A stretch of 5,134 nucleotides of DNA from Rhodobacterales bacterium (GTDB taxonomy: Bacteria; Pseudomonadota; Alphaproteobacteria; Rhodobacterales; Rhodobacteraceae), in contig JANXPK010000319.1 in the NCBI GenBank assembly GCA_025357355.1, positions 1 through 5,134 on the forward strand, given 5' to 3'. The position numbers and the translations under genes were made by a program. Positions 1 through 5,134 of the stretch are shown piece after piece. Numbering within the stretch: the stretch's first letter is position 1; each line of letters starts with the position of its first letter. The notes beneath the pieces are model-generated. The model was not told where the DNA came from and made no database searches. It saw nothing but the letters and a program-made list of their open reading frames with translations.

Positions 1-5
1 CCCCC

Positions 6-33
6 GGCGGGATATTTATGAAAAGATGAAAGT
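6..33 (+). repeat. Rhodobacterales-type intergenic element, copy 1
   Basis: The stretch GGCGGGATATTTATGAAAAG lies just before the permease gene. It shares the core GGCGGGa(g)TATTT, followed by an A-rich GAAAGA-like tail, with the stretch just after the same gene (2582-2614). From memory, elements of this kind recur between genes in Rhodobacteraceae, often near gene ends; that recollection was not checked here. It may mark the end of an upstream gene outside the window. The ATG inside it opens only a three-codon frame, so it is not a start. Confidence 0.4.
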
Positions 34-48
34 GAAAAGGGCGGGCGC

Positions 49-2565
49 ATGAGCGGTTTTGGACTGGCCTGGCGCCTGGCGCGCCGTGAATTGCGCGGCG
101 GTTTGCGCGGGTTCTGGGTGTTTCTTTGGTGCCTGGCGCTCGGCGTGGCGGCGATTGCCGGGGTCGGCATGGTGCGCGCAGCAATCGAAGCAGGCTTGCG
201 CAGCCAGGGCGCGGTGCTGCTGGGGGGCGATGCGCAGTTGAATTTCACCTACCGCTTTGCCACGGCCGATGAAAAGGCGTGGATGAAAAAGGCGGCGGTG
301 CGGGTTTCCGAGATCGTCGATTTCCGCTCGATGGCGGTGGTGGGCGACGACCACGCCCTGGTGCAGGTCAAGGCGGTGGACGATCTTTATCCGCTGCTGG
401 GCGCGCCGCAACTGGCAGCGGGCACCTTGCCGCAGGCTTTGGCGACCCAGGATGGCGTGCCGGGCGGGGTGATGGAGCAGGTGCTGGCAGACCGGCTGGG
501 CCTGAAGGTCGGCGACCGCTTCAAGCTGGGGTTGCAGGAGTTTCGACTGGGCGCGGTGCTGCTGCGCGAAAGCGACAGTGCCACGGCGGGGTTCTCGCTG
601 GGGCCACGGGTGATCGTGCGGACGGCGGGTCTGGCGCTATCGGGGCTGATCGCACCGGGAACGATCTATGACACCGACTACCGGCTGGCATTGTCGGCGG
701 GTGCCGATCTGACCGCGTTGAAGGCCGATGCCGAACAGCGGTTCAGGGATGCGGGCATGCAGTGGTCCGACAGCCGCCACGCCGCGCCGGGAGTGGAGCG
801 GTTTGTGCAGCGGATCGGGTCGTTCCTGATTCTGGTGGGTCTGGCAGGGTTGGCGGTGGGCGGGGTTGGCGTGGCCTCGGCAGTGCGTGCCTATCTGGGC
901 GGCAAGGTCGCCACGATTGCGACCTTCAAGGTGCTGGGGGCGGAAGGCAGGCTGATCTTTCGCATTTACCTGACCCAGATCGCCGTTCTGGCGGCGATGG
1001 GAATAGCGGCGGGGCTTGTGCTGGGGGCCGGGGTGCCGCTGTTGGCCGCACCCTTGATCAGCGCGAGCCTGCCCTTTCCGGCGGAGTTTGCCCTATACCC
1101 GCAACCCCTGCTGGAGGCTGCGTTCTACGGCGTGGTGACGGCCCTGTTGTTCTCACTTTGGCCGCTGGCTCAGGCGCAGCGCCAGCGGGCAGCGGCACTG
1201 TATCGGGGCGCGGCGGGCTGGATCTGGCCGAATTGGCGGCATCTGGTGGCGATGCTGATGCTGGCCGCAATGCTGGTCGGCGGGGCGGTGTGGTTCTCGG
1301 GGACGGCAACGCTGGCGCTGGGCACGACCGGTGGCGTGATCGGAGCGCTGGTGGTGCTGGGGCTGGCCGCACTTGGGCTCAAATGGCTGGCCCGACGGAT
1401 GGCGCGGGCGCGGTGGCTGCGGGGCCGTGTCGGCTGGCGGCTGGCGCTGGCCGCAATCGGTGGCCCGGGGTCCGAGGCGGTGCCGGTGATCCTGGCGTTG
1501 GGACTGGGTCTGTCGGTCCTCGCGACCGTGGGCCAGATCGACAGCAACCTGCGCGCCGCCATCGCGCATGATTTGCCGAAAAAGGCGCCCTCGTTCTTCT
1601 TCATGGACATTCAGGACGACGAATTGCCCGGCTACCTCGCCCGGTTGCAAAACGACCCCGCCGTCAGCAAGGTCGAAACCGCACCCATGCTGCGTGGCAT
1701 CATCTCCAAGATCAACGGCCGCCCCGCGCGCGAGGTGGTCGGCGATCACTGGGTGGTGCGCGGCGACCGCGGCCTGACCTTCTCCGACACTCCACCCGCG
1801 AACACCACGGTTACCGCCGGGGCATGGTGGCCCAAGGATTATACCGGCCCGGCGCAGATTTCCTTTGGCGAGGATGAGGCACGCGAGATGAAGCTGCCCC
1901 TTGGCACCAAGCTCACGTTGAACGTCCTTGGCCGCGATATCGAGGCGACGATCACCTCGTTCCGCAAAGTCGATTTCTCGACCGCCGGGATGGGGTTCGT
2001 GATGTCGATTGACCCGGCGGCGGTTGCTGGGGCGCCGCACAGTTCGATCTCGACCGTCTATGCCGCACCGGAGGCCGAGGCGCGCATCCTGCGCGATCTG
2101 TCCAAAGCCTATCCCAATATCACCGCCATCGCCGTGAAAGAAGCGATCGCGCGCGCGTCAGAGGCATTGTCGGCCATCGCCACCGCCACAGCCTGGGCGG
2201 CTGCGGCAACGCTGCTGACCGGTTTTGTCGTGCTGATCGGGGCGGCGGCGGCGGGCGAACGGGGGCGGGTCTATGAGGCGGCGCTCTTGAAGGTGCTGGG
2301 GGCGTCACGCGGGCGCATCTTGTTCAGCTTTGCCCTGCGTGCGGCGCTGATGGGGGCGGCGGCGGGGCTGGTGGCGCTGTTCGCCGGGGCGTTGTCGGCG
2401 TGGGTGGTGATGACCTGGGTGATGGAGACGCATTACCAGTTCGAGCCGGTTTCGGCGGCGTCGATCATCCTCGGCGGCATCGTCGCGACACTGGTGGCGG
2501 GGCTGGCCTTTGCCTGGGCGCCGCTGCGGGCGCGACCGGCGCAGATACTGCGGGCGCAGGAGTAA
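49..2565 (+). CDS. ABC transporter permease, FtsX-like, YbbP type
   Basis: Predicted inner-membrane subunit of an ABC system of the YbbA-YbbP kind. It has 838 residues, close to the roughly 800 of E. coli YbbP. The N-terminus is basic (WRLARRELRGGLRG), followed by a membrane segment at about 23-44. A periplasmic-type domain spans about 50-250, and a first FtsX membrane block about 255-375. Further membrane segments lie at about 398-445 and 470-495, a second soluble domain at about 505-705, and a final block at about 710-735, 760-792 and 803-825. Two cytoplasmic loops repeat the motif K-V-L-G-A near residues 294 and 748, the usual contact with the ATPase. The family works with an ATPase as a mechanotransmission or lipid/lipoprotein-handling system; substrate unknown. 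The ATG at 49 follows an AAAAGG Shine-Dalgarno (35-40) at 8 bases. The ATPase gene is presumably upstream, unseen. Third-base use shifts from G-ending to C-ending in the second soluble domain (about 1560-2160). Confidence 0.9.
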   Translation: MSGFGLAWRLARRELRGGLRGFWVFLWCLALGVAAIAGVGMVRAAIEAGLRSQGAVLLGGDAQLNFTYRFATADEKAWMKKAAVRVSEIVDFRSMAVVGDDHALVQVKAVDDLYPLLGAPQLAAGTLPQALATQDGVPGGVMEQVLADRLGLKVGDRFKLGLQEFRLGAVLLRESDSATAGFSLGPRVIVRTAGLALSGLIAPGTIYDTDYRLALSAGADLTALKADAEQRFRDAGMQWSDSRHAAPGVERFVQRIGSFLILVGLAGLAVGGVGVASAVRAYLGGKVATIATFKVLGAEGRLIFRIYLTQIAVLAAMGIAAGLVLGAGVPLLAAPLISASLPFPAEFALYPQPLLEAAFYGVVTALLFSLWPLAQAQRQRAAALYRGAAGWIWPNWRHLVAMLMLAAMLVGGAVWFSGTATLALGTTGGVIGALVVLGLAALGLKWLARRMARARWLRGRVGWRLALAAIGGPGSEAVPVILALGLGLSVLATVGQIDSNLRAAIAHDLPKKAPSFFFMDIQDDELPGYLARLQNDPAVSKVETAPMLRGIISKINGRPAREVVGDHWVVRGDRGLTFSDTPPANTTVTAGAWWPKDYTGPAQISFGEDEAREMKLPLGTKLTLNVLGRDIEATITSFRKVDFSTAGMGFVMSIDPAAVAGAPHSSISTVYAAPEAEARILRDLSKAYPNITAIAVKEAIARASEALSAIATATAWAAAATLLTGFVVLIGAAAAGERGRVYEAALLKVLGASRGRILFSFALRAALMGAAAGLVALFAGALSAWVVMTWVMETHYQFEPVSAASIILGGIVATLVAGLAFAWAPLRARPAQILRAQE

Positions 2566-2579
2566 GTGAGCATGGGCCT

Positions 2580-2623
2580 CTGGCGGGAGTATTTGGCAAA
2601 GGCCAATAGAAAGACCCCGCCGG
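2580..2623. repeat. Intergenic element copy 2 with nested inverted repeats
   Basis: GGCGGGAGTATTTGG repeats the core found at 6-20. Here the element is flanked by pairing arms: CTGGCGGG (2580-2587) can pair with CCCGCCGG (2616-2623), with one G-U pair. Inside, TTGGC (2593-2597) pairs with GCCAA (2602-2606) across a 4-base loop. The transcript could therefore form a two-tier stem directly after the permease stop codon. It may act as a terminator or 3'-end-stabilising structure, but there is no clear U tract. Confidence 0.45.
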
Positions 2624-2632
2624 TGAGGGCGA

Positions 2633-2649
2633 GGCCGAGGTGGTCGGCC
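2633..2649. terminator. Possible bidirectional hairpin between convergent genes
   Basis: GGCCGA (2633-2638) and TCGGCC (2644-2649) form a perfect 6-bp GC-rich stem around the 5-base loop GGTGG. It sits midway between two converging genes, where a terminator is expected. Neither side has a run of T, so a canonical Rho-independent terminator is doubtful. Confidence 0.3.
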
Positions 2650-2671
2650 ATGGGGCCAACAGGGAGTGGGA

Positions 2672-3478
2672 TCAGCGGGTCTGATCGTCCAGCCAGCTGC
2701 GGAAGGCCGCGACGACATCGGGGTTGCTGTCCACCAGATATTGCGGGGCCGGGTACTGGCCGGAATGCACGTCATCGGCAAAGGCCTTCATCGCAGCGAT
2801 GCGCTTTTCCTGCAGGCGGGCGTATTCGGCCTTGAAATCGGCGTAGATCTTGGCGTGGCGCGGGATGTGGCCAGAGTTCTGGCCGAGGACGTCATCGCTG
2901 AACAGGTATTGGGCATGGCCCGCAGCCCCGCCGCCCATCGACAAGAGGAACAGGTTGGTCTTTTCGGCAATGGCTTGGGTGATCGAATGCGGCACCACCT
3001 CGATCTCCACCGCAAAGGCGCCCGCCTCTGCCAGAGCTACGCATTGGTCCCAGACCCGCTTGGCACTGTCGAGCGTCTTGCCCACGGCCTTGAAACCGCC
3101 GGTCCACGTCGCCTTGGACGGGATCAGCCCGACATGGCCGCAGACCGGGATGGCGTTGTCGGCGAGTTCGCGCACGGTTTTCAGCGAGCCCGAGCAATAG
3201 ACCCCGTCCGCCCCGGCCTTGAAAAGCGGCATCGCCCATTTCATGAAGGCAGCGGTGTCGCCGATCTCGTAGAAATTCTCGCCCGGAAAGGCAAAGACGC
3301 CCGGCGCGAGGGCGCGAAAGCGCGGATCGTGGATCATTGCGGGTGGGATCGAGAAGATCTCGACACCCGCAGCAGATGCGGCGGCGGCTTCGTCGATGGT
3401 CTCGACGCGCAGCATGGCGTATTGATGCTTGCCGCGATTGGCCAGCAGATCGGCGACGGTCGGGGGACGCAAAGCCAT
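2672..3478 (-). CDS. PanB-like (3-methyl-2-oxobutanoate hydroxymethyltransferase family) protein, divergent active site
   Basis: It has 268 residues, the usual PanB length, and is probably a cytosolic TIM barrel of the PEP-mutase/PanB fold. The C-terminal half follows PanB closely: IPVCGHVGL at 110-118, GGFKAVG at 128-134, EAGAFAVEIEVVP at 151-163 and GHIPRHAK at 203-210, then a VHSGQYP tail at 237-243. E160 matches the catalytic Glu181 of E. coli PanB. The metal ligands do not survive: the GDS segment (Asp45) reads S-I-P-P-A (43-47), the Asp84 position reads F64, and K-I-E-G (Glu114) reads Y-C-S-G (94-97). Ketopantoate synthesis is therefore unlikely and the reaction is unknown. A start at 3484 would overlap the ferredoxin stop as ATGA, but AGAGGT (3485-3490) touches that codon. 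The ATG at 3478 has a normal 6-base spacing, so I chose it. It is last in the operon with no panC nearby. Databases may call it panB. Confidence 0.82.
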   Translation of the reverse strand: MALRPPTVADLLANRGKHQYAMLRVETIDEAAAASAAGVEIFSIPPAMIHDPRFRALAPGVFAFPGENFYEIGDTAAFMKWAMPLFKAGADGVYCSGSLKTVRELADNAIPVCGHVGLIPSKATWTGGFKAVGKTLDSAKRVWDQCVALAEAGAFAVEIEVVPHSITQAIAEKTNLFLLSMGGGAAGHAQYLFSDDVLGQNSGHIPRHAKIYADFKAEYARLQEKRIAAMKAFADDVHSGQYPAPQYLVDSNPDVVAAFRSWLDDQTR

Positions 3479-3480
3479 GG

Positions 3481-3792
3481 TCATACCTCTATATAGACGC
3501 GGCCGCCTTCGACCTTGATGGGATAGGTGCGCAAATTGATGCAGACCGGCGCGCGCTTGGCCTCGCCGGTGCGGTAGTCGAACTGACCGTTGTGCTTGGG
3601 GCACTCGATGACATAGTCCATCACCAGCCCGTCGGCCAAATGCACGTCCTCATGGGTGCAGCGCCCGGCGGTCGCGAAGAATTTGCCGTCGGGCGAGTGG
3701 TAAATGGCATAGGTGGCGCCTGCATGGTCAAAGCGGATCAGGTCCTCCTCGTCGATGTCATCGGTGGCGCAGGCGTCAATCCATTGGGTCAT
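3481..3792 (-). CDS. mocE: Rieske [2Fe-2S] ferredoxin, MocE type
   Basis: This small soluble electron carrier has 103 residues, a full-length single Rieske domain. Both cluster-binding boxes are intact: C45-T-H47 (RCTHEDVHLADG) and C64-P-K-H67 (ECPKHNGQFD), with 16 residues between H47 and C64. There is no signal peptide or membrane segment, so it should work in the cytoplasm. Such bacterial Rieske ferredoxins pass electrons from a reductase to an oxygenase. Beside a desaturase-like oxygenase the arrangement matches MocD-MocE of rhizopine catabolism, so that neighbour is the likely partner. No reductase (MocF type) is in the window. The ATG at 3792 has AAGGA (3799-3803) 6 bases upstream, overlapping the desaturase stop (TGAAGGA), which suggests translational coupling. 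The gene ends 2 bases before the PanB-like start. The family is clear; the mocE name rests on context. Confidence 0.88.
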   Translation of the reverse strand: MTQWIDACATDDIDEEDLIRFDHAGATYAIYHSPDGKFFATAGRCTHEDVHLADGLVMDYVIECPKHNGQFDYRTGEAKRAPVCINLRTYPIKVEGGRVYIEV

Positions 3793-3802
3793 CTGGGGTC
3801 CT

Positions 3803-4381
3803 TCACTGGGCGGCCGTGGTCACGCCGGGCACATAGGCATGAAAGTCTTCGCGGTACGGTTTGGCCGTAGGAGGCAAATCGCGCCTGAGGAAGTAATCCT
3901 CAAACTTCAACTGGCGCAAGACCGCAGGCCACATCTCGGCAAAGGCCGCACCGATCGACGGGTTGGGCGCGGGCAGGTCGGCCTTGATCGTCTCATGCAG
4001 GGCGGGCAGCGCATGATAGGGCACCATCGGGAACCTGTGGTGTTCGACGTGGTAATTCATGTTCCAGCAGATGAAGCGCGAGACCGGGTTCATGCAGACG
4101 GTGCGCGAGTTCAGCCGGTGGTCGATGACGTTGTCGGCCAGACCGCCATGCTGCAACAGACCGGTCATGATATGGTGCCAGGCCCCGAACATGCGCGGCA
4201 GGCCGATCACCATCAGCGGCACGATCGAATGCATCCAGAACGCGAGGGCGAGCGTGGCGGCATAGATCAGCACGTTGATGCGGGCGACAGTGGTCAGCTT
4301 GCCGGCGATCTCGTAGACCACGTTGTTCATCCACCGGGTCTTGAAGGGGGTGCGGTGCGTGCATTCGTCGCGACAAGCCAT
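3803..4381 (-). CDS. Fatty-acid-desaturase-like (MocD-type) membrane oxygenase, shortened and probably inactive
   Basis: It has 192 residues, against roughly 300 or more for the family. Intact members are di-iron membrane enzymes with three histidine boxes that hydroxylate or desaturate their substrate. Here the third box is intact (NYHVEHH, H111, H114, H115), as are the preceding LLQHGGLADN and DHRLNSRTV segments. The first box region survives only as R-D-E-C-T-H9-RTPFKTRWMN, with Arg-Asp where a first histidine is expected. The second box (HxxHH) and its surroundings are missing: the chain passes from EIAGKLTT (24-31) straight to VARINVLIY (32-40). The N-terminal membrane segments before box 1 are also missing. 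Both losses keep the reading frame. The ATG at 4381 has a strong Shine-Dalgarno, GGGGAGGA (4387-4394), at 5 bases; an upstream ATG at 4456 is possible but has no clear site. It is first in the operon, 10 bases before the ferredoxin. Confidence 0.75.
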   Translation of the reverse strand: MACRDECTHRTPFKTRWMNNVVYEIAGKLTTVARINVLIYAATLALAFWMHSIVPLMVIGLPRMFGAWHHIMTGLLQHGGLADNVIDHRLNSRTVCMNPVSRFICWNMNYHVEHHRFPMVPYHALPALHETIKADLPAPNPSIGAAFAEMWPAVLRQLKFEDYFLRRDLPPTAKPYREDFHAYVPGVTTAAQ

Positions 4382-4412
4382 TGCCGTCCTCCCCAGCTTC
4401 AGCATGGTTCCG

Positions 4413-4442
4413 AGAATAGAAGATTTATTCCATTCCGGGCAA
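4413..4442 (-). promoter_or_regulatory. Candidate sigma-70 promoter of the operon
   Basis: On the minus strand TTGCCC (4442-4437) and TATTCT (4418-4413) match the -35 and -10 consensus at four of six bases each, separated by 18 bases. Transcription would begin near 4406, about 25 bases before the chosen ATG and just upstream of its ribosome site. This is a pattern match only. Confidence 0.3.
4414..4430. promoter_or_regulatory. Candidate operator palindrome
   Basis: GAATAGAAGATTTATTC is an imperfect 17-bp palindrome, with 6 of 8 base pairs symmetric and GAATA/TATTC as outer arms. It overlaps the candidate -10 box of the operon, where a LacI-family repressor would block transcription. It lacks the central CG common in LacI-family operators, so the assignment is weak. 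Confidence 0.25.
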
Positions 4443-4492
4443 TGACGCCTTGCCATTCTTCGTCAAAACTCGTCAAAGGGCTGGAGGGCCGG

Positions 4493-5134
4493 ATGCGGCG
4501 CGCGGGAATGACGGAGCTGGCCAGGGCGGCGGACGTGCCGGTGGCCACGGTGGACCGGGCGCTGAACGGGCGTGAGCGGCCGCGGCCAGAGACCATGAGC
4601 CATATCATCGCGGTGGCCAAGGCGATCGGCCATCCTGCCGCGCTACGGCTGGATGGTGGCCCCAAGCCCGGCGCGGCCCGGCGGTTCGGGGTGGTTCTGC
4701 ACAAGCAGGGCCAGGAGTTCCACAAGGCCTTTGCCGAGGAATTGCGCCGTGCCGTGATCGCAGAGCGCTCGGTTGCAGCCGAACTGTGTTGGAATTTTCG
4801 TCGTCGCAGTCGCCCTCGGAAATGGCCGGGTTGCTGCGTTCGATGGCCGGGCGCTGCGACGTGCTGGCGGCGACGGCGGTCAACCACCCCGAGGTGACGG
4901 CGGCGGTGGCGGACCTCGCGGCCAAGGGGGTTGCGGTCGTCGCGCTCTTGTCGGACTTCGCGCCGGGGCTGCGGGCGGGGTATCTGGGGCTCGACAATCT
5001 CAAGGTTGGGCGCTCAGCGGCCTGGATGCTGGATATGGCCGCGCCGGGCAGCGGCACGCTGGCAATTTTTGTTGGCGGGTTGTGCTGGCACGGCCACGAA
5101 CTGCGCGATCAGGGGTTTCGCGCCTATCTGCGTG
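4493..5134 (+). pseudogene. LacI-family transcriptional regulator, frameshifted and cut by the window end
   Basis: The N-terminus is a LacI helix-turn-helix: M-T-E-L-A-R-A-A-D-V-P-V-A-T-V-D-R-A-L-N at residues 6-25. A linker and the start of a periplasmic-binding-type ligand domain follow (RRFGVVLHKQGQEFHKAF, 63-80). After about residue 98 (near 4787) the frame gives an Arg/Trp-rich run and stops at 4895-4897. The next frame continues the family instead: EFSSSQSPSEMAGLLRSM, then CDVLAATAVNHPEV, GYLGLDN and FVGGLCWHGHELRDQGFRAY, open to the window edge. Adding one base near 4784-4791 would restore a continuous protein, so one base has been lost or miscalled. GGAGG (4483-4487) precedes the ATG at 4493 by 5 bases. 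An in-frame ATG at 4442 would add 17 residues but lacks a ribosome site. The TVDRALNGR hinge resembles LacI members tied to sugar or inositol-type catabolism. It probably controls the divergent operon. Confidence 0.8.

Larger units (their letters stand above)
2566..2671. other. Convergent intergenic gap
   Basis: This 106-bp gap lies between the 3' ends of the permease (+) and the PanB-like gene (-). It holds the second copy of the intergenic element and several inverted repeats, listed separately. I see no convincing short gene in it. The ATG at 2572 opens a frame that merely runs into the antisense of the PanB-like gene. Confidence 0.7.
4382..4492. promoter_or_regulatory. Divergent regulatory region
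   Basis: These 111 bases separate the divergent desaturase-like gene and the LacI-type gene, so both promoters and any operator for the regulator should lie here. The middle is markedly A/T-rich (about 4413-4434) against GC-rich surroundings. It also holds a direct repeat CGTCAAA at 4461-4467 and 4471-4477, spaced by one helical turn. Confidence 0.6.

Noticed and set aside
1153..2040. Long minus-strand open frame inside the permease gene
   Set aside because: It is a GC-rich shadow frame, full of Arg, Pro and His, opposite a convincing membrane protein; no start signal or domain was seen.
2666..3496. Long open frame on the + strand opposite the PanB-like gene
   Set aside because: It is an antisense shadow: the minus strand gives a clear PanB-family protein with a ribosome site and conserved motifs, and the + frame shows no recognisable domain.
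3482..3604. Extended N-terminus for the PanB-like protein
   Set aside because: The extra residues would overlap the Rieske gene in another frame and carry no PanB similarity. The ribosome site and homology place the start at 3478.
3478..4381. Rhizopine (O-methyl-scyllo-inosamine) as the definite substrate of the operon
   Set aside because: Only the MocD/MocE-type pair supports it, and the oxygenase is incomplete. Similar oxygenase-ferredoxin pairs act on other compounds, so the substrate stays open.
3713..4492. Long + strand open frame running into the LacI-type gene from upstream
   Set aside because: The part before 4493 is antisense to the ferredoxin and desaturase genes and resembles no family. 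The regulator starts at 4493 behind its own GGAGG site.

Overview
The window looks like a piece of an alphaproteobacterial chromosome, most likely from the Rhodobacterales (Rhodobacter/Paracoccus type). The grounds are high GC, gene content, and two copies of a GGCGGGAgTATTT-type intergenic element that I recall as common in that group. No tRNA, rRNA, CRISPR array, insertion sequence or transposase is visible.

Layout. Bases 1-48 are a short leader holding one copy of the intergenic element. Bases 49-2565 (+) encode a complete FtsX-fold ABC transporter permease of the YbbP type; its ATPase partner would be expected just upstream, outside the window. Bases 2566-2671 are a convergent intergenic gap with a second copy of the element and potential hairpins. 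Bases 2672-4381 (-) carry a tight three-gene operon, read from right to left: a shortened fatty-acid-desaturase-like (MocD-type) di-iron membrane protein, a MocE-type Rieske [2Fe-2S] ferredoxin, and a PanB-like (ketopantoate hydroxymethyltransferase family) protein. A 111-bp divergent region (4382-4492) separates this operon from a LacI-family regulator (4493 to the window end, +), which carries an apparent one-base frameshift near 4787 and runs off the edge.

Interpretation. A membrane di-iron oxygenase next to a Rieske ferredoxin matches the MocD/MocE pair known from rhizopine (O-methyl-scyllo-inosamine) catabolism, and the divergent LacI-type gene is the natural local regulator. The substrate here is not shown by the sequence. 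Two things stand out. The PanB-like protein keeps the family's C-terminal half and catalytic glutamate but has lost all three expected metal ligands, so it is probably not a pantothenate enzyme. Two components look damaged: the desaturase lacks its N-terminal part and its second histidine box, and the regulator is frameshifted. This points to a catabolic or oxidative unit that is decaying or has been repurposed, with the ferredoxin and PanB-like genes still intact.
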